DNA of 64,000 nt from the NCBI GenBank assembly GCA_963745755.1, contig CAVUYP010000001.1, positions 1,984,001 to 2,048,000 of the forward strand, in the 5' to 3' direction. Positions 42,373-51,254 of this stretch are shown in pieces (positions within the stretch are counted from its first letter, which is position 1; every line of letters begins with the position of its first letter). A model generated the notes under the pieces. The model ran no database searches. It had not been told where the DNA came from and worked only from the letters and a program-made list of their open reading frames with translations. Source of the DNA: RHKX01 sp963745755. Its GTDB lineage: Bacteria; Actinomycetota; Thermoleophilia; Solirubrobacterales; 70-9. A program made the translations under genes and the position numbers.

Positions 42373-44535
42373 TCAGTGCCCGAAGCGGACGTCGGGCAGG
42401 ACCCGGCGAAGCCAGGCCGGCAGCCACCAGGCGGCGCGGCCGGTCAGCCGCAGCAGCACCGGCACGAGCAGCAGCCGGACGAGCAGGGCGTCGAGCAGCA
42501 CCGCAACTCCGAGGATGATCCCCATCTCCTTCGGCGGCAGCGGCCCCGAGAGGGCGAAGGTGAAGAACACCGCCACCATCACCGCCCCGGCCGCGAAGAT
42601 CACCCGGCCCGAGTGGGCGAGGCCGCCGACCATCGCATCGTGCGGGTCGTGGCTGCGATCCCAGTGCTCCTTGGCGCTGGAGAGCAGGAACACCGTGTAA
42701 TCCATGCTGATCGCGAAGATCATCGCGAAGAAGAACACCGGTCCCCAGGCGTCGAGGAAGCCCTGCGGCTCGAAGCCGAGCAGGCCCGAGAGGTGGCCCT
42801 CCTGGAAGATCAGCTGGGCGACGCCGAAGGCCGCCCCGGTGGCCAGCAGGTTCGTGATCACCCCGAGCGCCGCGATCAGCGGCGCCTGCAGGGCGACGAG
42901 CAGCAGCAGGAATCCGAGGCCGAGCACGACCCCGATCACCAGCGGCGTCTTCGCGGCCAGCTCCGCCTCGAGATCGTGGTTCTCGGCGACGGCGCCGCCG
43001 ACCGCGGCGCCGGCGGGCAGCTCGGCCCGGATCCGGTCGATCGTCGCGCCGAGCTCGGGCGAGGACGGATCACTGCTCGGCACCGCCTGCATCAGGACGA
43101 CGTCGCCGGAGGCGCCGGGCTGCGGCGGCGTCACCTGGGCGATGCCGGGATCGGCGGCCAGCTCGGCCGCGACGGCATTCGCGTCGGCGGCCGGCGCGAC
43201 GACCTGCAGAGCCCCGGGCGCGCCGGGACCGAACTGCTGCTGGACGAGCTCGTAACCCTGGCGGCTGCTGTCGCCCTCGGGGACGACCTTGATCGACGGC
43301 ATGCCGGTGTCGAGCGACAGGACCGGGATCGCCAGTGCGCCGAGTACGGCGACGGTGCCGATTCCGGGCGCCCAGGGATGGCGCCACAGCCACTCGCCCC
43401 AGGCGGCGAACCGGGGCGAGCGATGCTCGCCCGAGTGCACCCAGGGGAGCGCCAGCTTGTCGACCCGGCGCCCGAGCTTGCCGAGCACCGCGGGCAGCAA
43501 CGTCAGCGTCGCGGCGAGCACGAAGATGACCGAGAGCATGATCCCGACCGCCATCGAGCGGAACGCCGGGCTGTTGACGAGCATCACCGCGGTCAGCGAG
43601 ATCAGCACGGTGACGCCGCTGAACAGCACCGCCTTGCCGGCCGTGTCCATCGTCTCCTCGACCGCCTGCTTCGGGTCCTCGCCGGACCCGAACAGGGCGC
43701 CTCGATAGCGGTAGACGATGAACAACGCGTAGTCGATGCCGAGCGCCAGCGCGAACATCAGCGCGAAGTTCATCGCCCAGATCGAGATCGGCGCCAGCTC
43801 GGTGAGCAGGTAGAGCGAGCCCGCCGAGGCGACGAGGCCGAGGATCGTCAGCAGCAGCGGCAGGCCGGCGGCGACGAGCGAGCCGAAGGCGAGGACGAGG
43901 ATCGCCATCGTCACAGGCCAGCTGATCATCTCCGACTTCAGCATCGCCTTGCGGTTGGCCTCGTTGAAGTCCGACCACATCCCCGACGCGCCGGTGACCG
44001 CGACCTGGACGTCGGCGCTGCCGAGCGAGGTCAGCGGGCCCTTGAGGTCGTCGGCGGCGCGGACCATCTCGTTGCTGTCGACGGCGGCGCCGGCCATCAC
44101 GATCGCCGTGTGGCGATCGGCGCTGATCGTCGTTCCCGGTTGCGGCTGGTTGACCGTCGAGATCCGTTGATCGGCGGCGAGCTCGGTGCTGACCTGACGG
44201 ACCGTCGATCGGAACGCCGGCGAGCCCACGGTCTGGTCGGGGCTGTTGACGACGACCATCAGGCCGGTGCTGTTGAGGCCTCCGAACTCACGCTGGACGA
44301 GGTCGCGGACGTCGACCGACTCCGACCCGTTCGCCTGCCAGCCGGCGCCCGACAGGGCGTGCTCGACCTTGGGGGCGAGGATGCCGAGCCCGATCGCGAC
44401 GACGGCCCAGGCGGCGAAGACGACTCCGGCGTGGTCGGCGGCCCAGCGGCCGAGCCGGCCGATCGGGCCGCTGCGCGGCGGAACCGGCGGCGGCGGCGGG
44501 ACGTCGGTCGGCTTGATCTCGGTCGTCGGGTTCAT
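42373..44535 (-). CDS. MMPL/RND-family transporter
   Basis: 720 aa from the ATG at 44535, which overlaps the stop of the DUF2892 gene. Two homologous halves, each with one helix, a large extracytoplasmic loop and five helices. Typical segments: GIDYALFIVYRYR in half 1 and ISMDYTVFLLSSAKEHW in half 2, with the proton-relay-like Asp in each (GIDY, SMDY). The N-terminus is Pro-rich (PPPPPVPPRSG). MMPL proteins export lipids or small hydrophobic compounds using the proton gradient. It is the last gene of the rhodanese-ArsR operon, an unusual partner for sulfide detoxification. Confidence 0.92.
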   Translation of the reverse strand: MNPTTEIKPTDVPPPPPVPPRSGPIGRLGRWAADHAGVVFAAWAVVAIGLGILAPKVEHALSGAGWQANGSESVDVRDLVQREFGGLNSTGLMVVVNSPDQTVGSPAFRSTVRQVSTELAADQRISTVNQPQPGTTISADRHTAIVMAGAAVDSNEMVRAADDLKGPLTSLGSADVQVAVTGASGMWSDFNEANRKAMLKSEMISWPVTMAILVLAFGSLVAAGLPLLLTILGLVASAGSLYLLTELAPISIWAMNFALMFALALGIDYALFIVYRYRGALFGSGEDPKQAVEETMDTAGKAVLFSGVTVLISLTAVMLVNSPAFRSMAVGIMLSVIFVLAATLTLLPAVLGKLGRRVDKLALPWVHSGEHRSPRFAAWGEWLWRHPWAPGIGTVAVLGALAIPVLSLDTGMPSIKVVPEGDSSRQGYELVQQQFGPGAPGALQVVAPAADANAVAAELAADPGIAQVTPPQPGASGDVVLMQAVPSSDPSSPELGATIDRIRAELPAGAAVGGAVAENHDLEAELAAKTPLVIGVVLGLGFLLLLVALQAPLIAALGVITNLLATGAAFGVAQLIFQEGHLSGLLGFEPQGFLDAWGPVFFFAMIFAISMDYTVFLLSSAKEHWDRSHDPHDAMVGGLAHSGRVIFAAGAVMVAVFFTFALSGPLPPKEMGIILGVAVLLDALLVRLLLVPVLLRLTGRAAWWLPAWLRRVLPDVRFGH

Positions 44536-44783
44536 CGGGTGACCAGCTTTCTGAGGTGGAAGACGCGGGTGAGGATCAGCGACATCGGGCAGGCGCCGAC
44601 GACCACGTACAGCCATTGGTTGAGGCCGACGAACGCAACGAGGAGCAGGAACCAGGGGCTGACGAGCGCGGACAGGAGGGCGCCGATCAAGACCACCGTG
44701 CCGGCGATCGCGAAGAGGACGCGCTCGAGCGGCCAGCGCTCGGAGCCGCTGCGGACATCGGTATCGCAGGGGGCGGCGCTCAT
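44532..44783 (-). CDS. DUF2892 (YgaP-type) inner-membrane protein
   Basis: 83 aa with two helices (VLFAIAGTVVLIGALLSALV and FLLLVAFVGLNQWLYVV) and a terminal GACPMSLILTRVF, matching DUF2892, the membrane module of the YgaP rhodanese. Here it is encoded separately from the rhodanese of the same operon. Start and stop overlap both neighbours (TGATG with ArsR, ATGA with MMPL). Confidence 0.85.
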   Translation of the reverse strand: MSAAPCDTDVRSGSERWPLERVLFAIAGTVVLIGALLSALVSPWFLLLVAFVGLNQWLYVVVGACPMSLILTRVFHLRKLVTR

Positions 44784-45118
44784 CAGCGGCCCCCGACCAT
44801 CTCGGTCAGCTCGGCGAGCCGGCTCTGCAGGCCTCCGCAGACCTGCTCGCAGAGGTCGTAGACGCCCTGGTCGGCGACGCTGTAGTAGGAGCTCGTGCCC
44901 TCCTTGCGGCGGCCGACGATGCCGGCCTGGAGGAGTACCCCGAGGTGCTTGGAGACGTTCTGCTGGCTCGCCCCGAGCCGCTCGGTGATCTCGTTCACGG
45001 ACAGCTCGCCCTCGCGGAGCTGGTCGAGGATCCGGATCCGGTTCGGATCGCCGATCACGCGCATGCGCTCGGCGATCATCTCCGCCAGGTCGGGCGGAAT
45101 CGGGGTTGGTAGCGACAT
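44783..45118 (-). CDS. ArsR-family repressor, probable persulfide/redox sensor
   Basis: 111 aa winged helix: MRVIGDPNRIRILDQLREGEL, recognition helix ERLGASQQNVSKHLGVLLQAGIV and wing RRKEGTSSYYSV. The last helix contains DLCEQVC, two cysteines four apart, as in sulfur-responsive ArsR members; there is no N-terminal Cys, so it differs from the two-site SqrR/BigR pattern. Encoded 26 bp after the rhodanese-MBL gene, it likely controls both sulfide operons through the ACAAC-N6-GTTGT sites at 46331 and 48398 (inference). Confidence 0.88.
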   Translation of the reverse strand: MSLPTPIPPDLAEMIAERMRVIGDPNRIRILDQLREGELSVNEITERLGASQQNVSKHLGVLLQAGIVGRRKEGTSSYYSVADQGVYDLCEQVCGGLQSRLAELTEMVGGR

Positions 45119-45144
45119 CGTCGGCCTCCTTGGGGCTCGTCGGG

Positions 45145-46266
45145 TCAGCGGGTCGAGCAGCTGTTGCCGCCCGTCTCCAGCTCGGGGTCGAAGGGGTGCT
45201 CTCCAGAGTTGACGGCGATCACCGACTCGTAGTTGGCCGGCCGCGGCGGCATCTCCGCGAGCAGCGTCTCGGCGAACTCGGCGGGCTCGCTGATCGCCAG
45301 CTCGGCGACCCGGTCGCGGACCTCGGCGAGGGTCGGCGCGATCGCGCCGGAGTGAACGCCGGGGTGGGCATGCCCGGGCAGCAGCACGACATCGCCGGGC
45401 AGCGTCAGCACGCGCTCGTGAAGGGTCGCATGGAGGCGCCTCGCCATCGCTGCGGCGCCGTCGTGGTCGCCGCGCTGCAGATCCGGCCGGGCGATCCCGT
45501 CGGCGAACAGCGAGTCGCCGCCGATCAGCGCGCGGCCGGCGACGAGCAACCCGGTCATGTCGGTCGTGTGCCCGGGCAGGGCGATCGCCTCGACGGCGAT
45601 GCCGCCGAGCGTGAGCCGGTCGCGGTCGCCGAGCGGGACGACCTCGTCGGCGTAGGCGACGCCGCGCTCGATCGCCGCCGCCGGGAGCCGCAGCGTCGCG
45701 CCGGTGCGCTCGGCCAGCGCCCGGGCGCCGGAGAGATGGTCGGCGTGCAGGTGGGTGTCGAAGACATCGGTGATCCGGGCCCCCGAGGCGGCGGCGAGAT
45801 CGACGTAGAAGGCGGCATCGGGTGCCGGATCGACGACCAGCGCCCGGCCGTGGCCGATCAGCACGTAGGAGAGGCAGCCGCGACCGGGCCGCTGCACCTG
45901 ATGCAGCTCCAGCCCCGCGACACCGATCTCGATCGGCCGCGACTGCAGGGCCGCGATCCAGCTCCGCATCCCGCCCTCGAGGACAGCGGCGTCGACGCCG
46001 CTGTCGCGGAGGGCGCGGGCGACCGGCTCCGCGGTGAAACCGCGGTGGCAGACGACCGCGACCGCTCCGTCGAGTTGGGCCGCCAGCGCGACGGGGTCGG
46101 CGAGGGCGCGGTCGACGGGGACGTGGAGGTGCCGGGCCGCCGGAGCCTCGATGCCCCAGCTCGCGTCCTCGCGAACGTCGAGGACCGTCACGGCCTCGCC
46201 GTCGGCCAAGCGGTCGGCGAGCTGGCGGCTGGTGATCCTGTCGGCGACGGGGCTGGCAACGCTCAT
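45145..46266 (-). CDS. rhodanese-persulfide dioxygenase (MBL) fusion
   Basis: 373 aa. N-terminal rhodanese domain (1-110) with active Cys73 in VVCHRGFTAE, and C-terminal metallo-beta-lactamase domain (about 112-340) with metal ligands HLHADH at 172-177, the later PGHT histidine and GGDSLF aspartate, the ETHE1-like pattern. Persulfide dioxygenases oxidise glutathione or low-molecular-weight persulfide to sulfite; the rhodanese moves the sulfane sulfur. The domain order is the reverse of the usual MBL-rhodanese fusions. First gene of the operon. Confidence 0.9.
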   Translation of the reverse strand: MSVASPVADRITSRQLADRLADGEAVTVLDVREDASWGIEAPAARHLHVPVDRALADPVALAAQLDGAVAVVCHRGFTAEPVARALRDSGVDAAVLEGGMRSWIAALQSRPIEIGVAGLELHQVQRPGRGCLSYVLIGHGRALVVDPAPDAAFYVDLAAASGARITDVFDTHLHADHLSGARALAERTGATLRLPAAAIERGVAYADEVVPLGDRDRLTLGGIAVEAIALPGHTTDMTGLLVAGRALIGGDSLFADGIARPDLQRGDHDGAAAMARRLHATLHERVLTLPGDVVLLPGHAHPGVHSGAIAPTLAEVRDRVAELAISEPAEFAETLLAEMPPRPANYESVIAVNSGEHPFDPELETGGNSCSTR

Positions 46267-46320
46267 CGGGTGCTCCTCCTTCGAAGTCGTTCGCGGGGTT
46301 CGGTGGGGCGGACTCGCATT

Positions 46321-46349
46321 AACCTACTCTACAACCGTGTAGTTGTCAA
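46321..46349 (-). promoter_or_regulatory. promoter and operator of the rhodanese-ArsR-MMPL operon
   Basis: On the minus strand TTGACA (46344-46349) and TAGGTT (46321-46326) are 17 bp apart. The inverted repeat ACAAC-N6-GTTGT (46331-46346) overlaps the spacer and the -35 element. The same motif occurs in the SQR promoter at 48398-48413. Confidence 0.7.
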
Positions 46350-46354
46350 CTGGG

Positions 46355-47116
46355 TCAGATGCCGACGCCGGCGGCGGTCGCGCCGAGGACGCCGAAGGAC
46401 ACGGCGACGACGAGGACCGCGAAGCCGCGGCCGAGGGCGCGGACCGAGACACGGTCGGCGAGGTGCGGGCCAACCAGGGCCCCGGCGACGGTCGCCGCCC
46501 CCATCGCGGCGGCGACGGACAGGTCGATCGCGTTGCCGGCGGCGAGATGGGCGATCAGCCCGCAGGCGGAGACGATCGCAACGATGACCATCGACGTCGC
46601 CATCGCCTCGCGCATCCCGAAGCTGAGCCCGATCGCGAGCGCCGGGACGACGACGAAGCCGCCGCCGACGCCGACGAGCCCGGTCAGCCCGCCGACGAGG
46701 AGGCCCCACGGGACGAGCACGCTCGCCCGCGCCTGCGGACAGCCGGCCGCCTCGCCGGCGGGCGAGCCGGCGCGCAGCCAGGTCGCCCGGGCGGCGAGGA
46801 TCATGACGATGCTGAACAGGATCAGTAGGACGTCGCCGCCGAGCACCCGGTTGAGAGCGGTCCCGGCGACGCTTCCGGCGGCGGCCGCGGCGGCGAACCA
46901 GGCCGCCGAGCTCCAGCAGACGGTGCCGCGGCTGATCTGCGCCACGGCGCCGGTCGTCGCGCCGGCGGCGACGACCGCGAGGCTGACCGTCGTCGCCTCG
47001 TGGACCCCGAGGCCGACCCCGTAGACCAGCACCGGCAGCGCCAGAACCGCGCCGCCGCCGCCGACGAGGCCGAGGACCAGGCCGATCAGCAGGCCGAAGA
47101 GGATCGCGACGAGCAT
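46355..47116 (-). CDS. TauE/SafE-family sulfite/sulfonate exporter
   Basis: 253 aa, eight-helix topology with two internal repeats carrying the family glycine motif, GLVGGGGAVLALPVLV near the N-terminus and GLVGVGGGFVVVPALA in the second half. Presumably exports sulfite made by persulfide oxidation. It starts 8 bp after the SQR stop, so the two are one operon. Confidence 0.9.
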   Translation of the reverse strand: MLVAILFGLLIGLVLGLVGGGGAVLALPVLVYGVGLGVHEATTVSLAVVAAGATTGAVAQISRGTVCWSSAAWFAAAAAAGSVAGTALNRVLGGDVLLILFSIVMILAARATWLRAGSPAGEAAGCPQARASVLVPWGLLVGGLTGLVGVGGGFVVVPALAIGLSFGMREAMATSMVIVAIVSACGLIAHLAAGNAIDLSVAAAMGAATVAGALVGPHLADRVSVRALGRGFAVLVVAVSFGVLGATAAGVGI

Positions 47117-47124
47117 CGGCCCTC

Positions 47125-48363
47125 TCAGAGGGCGACGATGCCGCGCTTGCGGCTCGCCAGGAAGTAGCGCTCGAAGGCGAGCTTCGCCCAGTGTGCATGG
47201 GGGCCGGAGAAGACCCGCGCGCTCGGCTCCTGCCCGTCGGCGTAGCGGCCGTGGGCGAGGACGTTGTCGGCCTTGAAGACGATGCCGTTGTTGCCGGCGT
47301 CGAGGACGCAGATCGCCGACAGCTCGGCCAGCGGCATCTCCCGGTGCGCGCCGCTGCCGGTGACGTCGGCAACGATGTTCTGCGCCGCGACCTTGGCCAT
47401 CGTCTCGCTCATCTGGCCGGTCTTCGGCACGCCCGCCGGGACGGCGGTCTCCTCCGGCGGTGCGACCGCGGTCGCGACCCCGGCCGAGTAGACGTCGGGC
47501 TGATCGGGATGGCGGAAGCGGTCGTCGATCGGCACGAACCCGACCGGGTTGGCGAGCCCCTCGCTGTCGCGGACCGCATCGACGCCGCTGAACGGCGGCA
47601 CGATCATCGAGTAGGCGAACTCGAGCTCGCGGCCGCCCTCGAGGGTCATCGAGCCATCCCGGACCTCGGTGATGACGTTGTTGGCTATTCCCTCGATGCC
47701 GAGGTGGTCGAAGAACTTCCCGACCTGAGCGGCCGAGTCGCCGACGCCGCCGAGCCCGAAGTGCCCGAGAAACGGCTCGGCGGTCACGAACGTGACCGGG
47801 GCGACGTCGGCGAGGCCCGCCTTGCGGATCCGGTGGTGGACGTTGAAGAGGAACTCGTAGGAGGCGCCGAAGCAGGAGCCGCCCTGAGCGGTGCCGACGA
47901 CGACCGGCCCCGGGTTGTCGAGGAACCGGTCCCAGGCGGCGCCGGCGAGCTGCGCGTGCTCGAGGTTGCAGACCGACTGGGTGTAGCCGTGCTCGGGGCC
48001 GAGGCCGGGGACCTTCTCGAACGCCAGCCGCGGGCCGGTGGCGACGAGCAGCTTGTCGTAGTCGATCGCCTCGCCGTCGCCGGTCGTGACGCGATGGCCG
48101 GCGACGTCGATCGAGGCGGCGGCGGCGTTGACGAAGCGGATCCGCTTGCGGCCGTAGAGCGGCGCGAGCGGAAAGGTGACGTCGTCGGCGCTGCGGGTGC
48201 CGAACGGCAGCCAGATCAGCGAGGGGATGAACGTGAAGTGATCGCGGGGGTCGAGGACGACGACCTCGTGACCGTCGTCGAGGTGCTTGCGGATCTCCAG
48301 CGCCGCGGTCAGGCCGGCGAAGCTGGAGCCGAGGACGACGACGCGCTGGTTCGATGAGGCCAT
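47125..48363 (-). CDS. sqr: sulfide:quinone oxidoreductase
   Basis: 412 aa from the ATG at 48363, with GGGAG upstream. FAD motif VVVLGSSFAGLTAALE, second site LLVATGPRLAF, and three cysteines at 132 (SVCNLEH), 164 (GGSCFGASYEF) and 352 (AICVLDAGNNG), matching the C128/C160/C356 arrangement of characterised SQRs. It oxidises sulfide to polysulfide or persulfide and passes electrons to quinone; peripherally membrane-bound. First gene of the SQR-TauE operon, with its own promoter/operator. Confidence 0.93.
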   Translation of the reverse strand: MASSNQRVVVLGSSFAGLTAALEIRKHLDDGHEVVVLDPRDHFTFIPSLIWLPFGTRSADDVTFPLAPLYGRKRIRFVNAAAASIDVAGHRVTTGDGEAIDYDKLLVATGPRLAFEKVPGLGPEHGYTQSVCNLEHAQLAGAAWDRFLDNPGPVVVGTAQGGSCFGASYEFLFNVHHRIRKAGLADVAPVTFVTAEPFLGHFGLGGVGDSAAQVGKFFDHLGIEGIANNVITEVRDGSMTLEGGRELEFAYSMIVPPFSGVDAVRDSEGLANPVGFVPIDDRFRHPDQPDVYSAGVATAVAPPEETAVPAGVPKTGQMSETMAKVAAQNIVADVTGSGAHREMPLAELSAICVLDAGNNGIVFKADNVLAHGRYADGQEPSARVFSGPHAHWAKLAFERYFLASRKRGIVAL

Positions 48364-48397
48364 GACCAACTCCCTTGCTGGGATTATTTACTACTTC

Positions 48398-48440
48398 ACA
48401 ACTTATTAGTTGTTATATAGGTAAACGGGGCGCCTGTCAA
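48398..48440 (-). promoter_or_regulatory. promoter and operator of the SQR-TauE operon
   Basis: On the minus strand TTGACA (48435-48440) and TATAAC (48412-48417) are exactly 17 bp apart, a near-consensus sigma-70 promoter. ACAACTAATAAGTTGT (minus strand, 48398-48413) overlaps the -10 box and the probable start site. The operator is symmetric with arms ACAACT/AGTTGT. The surroundings are notably AT-rich for this genome. Confidence 0.78.
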
Positions 48441-48497
48441 CCGCCGGATCGCGCCCCGATAGGCTCGCCCCCCAGTACCCGGACAGGAGGAGACACC

Positions 48498-50033
48498 TTG
48501 ACCGTGCCCGAGACACCGCCCGCGCCCGAGATTCCCGACATCGATCTCACCACGTTCACGCTCGCCCGGGCGGCGGAGCTGGGCGACAAGCCGGCGCTGA
48601 TCGACGGGCCGAGCGGCCGGACGATCAGCTTCGCGCAGTTCGCCGACCGGGTCGAGGCGCTGGCCGGTGCGCTGGCAGCCCGGGGCATCGGCCGCGGTGA
48701 CGTCGTCGCCATCTACATGCCCAACCTGCCCGAGTACGCGGTGATCTTCCAGGGGGTGCTGCGCGCCAACGCCACCAACACGACCGCGAATCCGCTCTAT
48801 ACCGAGACCGAGCTCGGCCATCAGCTCAGCGACTCGGGCGCCAAGATGATCTTCACGATCGCGCCGTTCCTGGCGACGGCGCGGGCGGCGGCCGAGCACG
48901 CCGGGATCGGCGACATCGTCGTCGTCGGCGAGTCGGAGGGCGGCGAGCCGACCCTCGCCGACCTGATCGCCGAGGACGCGCCGGCACCGGCGATCGAGAT
49001 CGATCCCGCCACCGACCTCGCCGTCCTGCCCTACTCGAGCGGCACGACCGGCATGCCGAAGGGGGTGATGCTGACCCACCGCAACCTGATCGCCAACGTC
49101 CTGCAGATCGACGAGAAGTTCAAGATCACGACCGACGACGTCCTGATCGGCGTCCTGCCCTTCTTCCACATCTACGGGCAGACGGTGATCATGAACCTCG
49201 GGCTGCGCAACGGGGCGACGGTGGTGACGATGCCGCGCTTCGATCTCGACCAGTTCCTGTCGCTGATCGCCGAGCACCGGGTGACGCTCGCCAACGTCGT
49301 GCCGCCGATCGCCCTCGCGCTCGCCAAGCACCCAGCCGTCGACGCAGCCGATCTCTCCAGCCTGCGGCTGATCATGTCCGGGGCGGCGCCGCTCGGGGCC
49401 GAGCTCTCGGCGGCGGTCGCGAACCGCATCGGGGTGCCGACGATCCAGGGCTACGGGATGACCGAGACGAGTCCGGTCACCCACATCTCGCCGCTCGAGC
49501 CGGAGCTGATCAAGGGAGGATCGATCGGCCTGCCGCTGCCCGGCACCGAGACCCGGATCGTCGATCCCGAGACCCGCGAGGAGGGCACCCGCGGCGAGCT
49601 GCTGATCCGCGGCCCGCAGGTGATGGTCGGATACCTCAACAACGAAGACGCGACCCGACAGACGATCGACTCCGACGGCTGGCTGCACACCGGCGACGTC
49701 GCCGAGATCGACGAGGACGGCTACTTCGCGATCGTCGACCGGCTCAAGGAGCTGATCAAGTACAAGGGCTTCCAGGTGCCCCCGGCCGAGCTCGAGGCGA
49801 TCCTGATCACCCACCCGGCGATCGCCGACTGCGCGGTGATCGGCGTCCCCGACGAGGAGGCCGGCGAGCTGCCCAAGGCCTACGTGGTCGTCTCCGGCGA
49901 GGTCAGCGACGACGAGATCAAGGAGTTCGTCGCCGCCAAGCTCTCGCCGCAGAAGAAGGTCCGGCTGGTCGAGCGGATCGACGCGATCCCGAAGAGCGCC
50001 GCCGGCAAGATCCTCCGCCGCCAACTGAAGTAG
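48498..50033 (+). CDS. AMP-forming acyl-CoA/4-coumarate-CoA ligase-like synthetase
   Basis: 511 aa from a TTG with GGAGGAG five bases upstream. AMP-binding signature YSSGTTGMPKGVMLTH, QGYGMTETSPVTH (A5), GWLHTGDVAEIDEDGYF (A7-A8), DRLKELIKYKGFQVPPAELE (A8) and the acyl-adenylation lysine in PKSAAGKILRRQL. The layout resembles 4-coumarate:CoA ligases and aryl or medium-chain acyl-CoA synthetases. Substrate unknown. Divergent from the SQR operon. Confidence 0.93.
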   Translation: MTVPETPPAPEIPDIDLTTFTLARAAELGDKPALIDGPSGRTISFAQFADRVEALAGALAARGIGRGDVVAIYMPNLPEYAVIFQGVLRANATNTTANPLYTETELGHQLSDSGAKMIFTIAPFLATARAAAEHAGIGDIVVVGESEGGEPTLADLIAEDAPAPAIEIDPATDLAVLPYSSGTTGMPKGVMLTHRNLIANVLQIDEKFKITTDDVLIGVLPFFHIYGQTVIMNLGLRNGATVVTMPRFDLDQFLSLIAEHRVTLANVVPPIALALAKHPAVDAADLSSLRLIMSGAAPLGAELSAAVANRIGVPTIQGYGMTETSPVTHISPLEPELIKGGSIGLPLPGTETRIVDPETREEGTRGELLIRGPQVMVGYLNNEDATRQTIDSDGWLHTGDVAEIDEDGYFAIVDRLKELIKYKGFQVPPAELEAILITHPAIADCAVIGVPDEEAGELPKAYVVVSGEVSDDEIKEFVAAKLSPQKKVRLVERIDAIPKSAAGKILRRQLK

Positions 50034-50156
50034 CGGGACCGCGCCAACCGGCGGAAGCGGAGCCCAAGGCTGGGCGCGACACACATGTCTTCCCGTCCGG
50101 TTCACCGCGCATCCCGGCCAGAGCGGACGCGAAGCGGAGCATCTGGCCGGAGTTAC

Positions 50157-51254
50157 CTACAGCTGCGCGTCGTCCTCGCTGACGCCGAGGATGATCCGGC
50201 CGGCGAGCTCGTAGGTCGCCGGCGCCACGATCATGTGCTGGGCGGCGGTGTGGGCATCGCGGAGCCGGCGCTCGGCGACGCCCCGATAGAGGCCGCCGGA
50301 GCCGCTCAGCCGGTGGGCGAGGTCGACGACGTCGAGCGCGGTGCGGGCCGCGTGGGTGGCGGCGAGGCGGAGGCCGAGCCGGTGCTCGACGGCGAGCGGC
50401 TCCGAGCCCGCGGCGGCCGACCAGGCGGCGTCGATCGCCGCCTCGACACCGGCCCGGGCGGCCCGCAACGCCGCCTCGGCCCGGGCGACCGACTCCTGGG
50501 TCGTGCCGCGCTCGGCCAGCGAGCGGCTGCTGCCGAGCGGCCTGCGGGTCGTGCCCGGCCCGCGCAGATCGGCGAGCGCCGCGCCGGCGATCCCGGTGCA
50601 GACGGCCGACACCGACAGCGCCAGCAACCCGAAGAGCGGGAACGCGTACAGGGCCCCGCCGGCGACCGGATCGCCGGCGGCCAGATCGACGATCCGCGCC
50701 TCCGCCACCTCGAGGTCGGTCACGGCGACGTCGTGGCTCGTCGTCGCCCGCAGGCCGAGCGAGTCCCAGCTCTCGATCACCTCGACCCGCTCGCGGGGCA
50801 CCAGCGCGTAGCGGGGGCCGCGGTCGGGGTCGATGCAGCCGAGGCCGACGACTTCGGCGTGCGCGATCCCGCTCGCCAGCGGCCAGCGCCCGGTCAGCCT
50901 GCGGGCGCCGCTGCCGTCGTCGCCGCTGAGCCTCCCGCGCGGCGCGAACGCCCCGGCCGCGATCGCCGGCGGCGATCCGAACAGCGCCCGGGCCTCGTCG
51001 CCGGGCATGTAGGCGGCGGCGAGGCCGGCGGTCGCGCCGACCCCGGCGCACCAACCGACCGACCCGTCGGCGGCGGCCAGCTGCTCGACGATCGCGACCA
51101 GCTCGCGCGGCTCGACCTCGCCGCCGCCGAGCGCGGCGGGGATGAGCGCCGCGAAGACGCCGTCGCCGCGAAGACGCTCGACGAGCTCGGGCTCGAGCGC
51201 GCCGGCCCGCTCCCGGTCGGCGGCGCCGGCGGCGATCGGGTCAGCCGGTTCCAT
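50157..51254 (-). CDS. acyl-CoA dehydrogenase-fold flavin monooxygenase (HsaA/HpaC-type group D)
   Basis: 365 aa. N-terminal VERLRGDGVFAALIPAALGGGEVEP and LAAADGSVGWCAGVGA match the acyl-CoA dehydrogenase family. The C-terminal part with AHRLSGSGGLYRGVAERRLRDAHTAAQH is the HsaA-like flavin-dependent monooxygenase subset, using reduced flavin from a separate reductase. The substrate could be an aromatic or polyketide ring. Its start overlaps the end of the LLM oxidoreductase gene by 14 bp. Confidence 0.85.
   Translation of the reverse strand: MEPADPIAAGAADRERAGALEPELVERLRGDGVFAALIPAALGGGEVEPRELVAIVEQLAAADGSVGWCAGVGATAGLAAAYMPGDEARALFGSPPAIAAGAFAPRGRLSGDDGSGARRLTGRWPLASGIAHAEVVGLGCIDPDRGPRYALVPRERVEVIESWDSLGLRATTSHDVAVTDLEVAEARIVDLAAGDPVAGGALYAFPLFGLLALSVSAVCTGIAGAALADLRGPGTTRRPLGSSRSLAERGTTQESVARAEAALRAARAGVEAAIDAAWSAAAGSEPLAVEHRLGLRLAATHAARTALDVVDLAHRLSGSGGLYRGVAERRLRDAHTAAQHMIVAPATYELAGRIILGVSEDDAQL

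Noticed and set aside
50034..50156. Terminator or small RNA between the CoA ligase and the monooxygenase genes
   Set aside because: A weak GGCCAGA/TCTGGCC pairing exists, but nothing strong enough to annotate.
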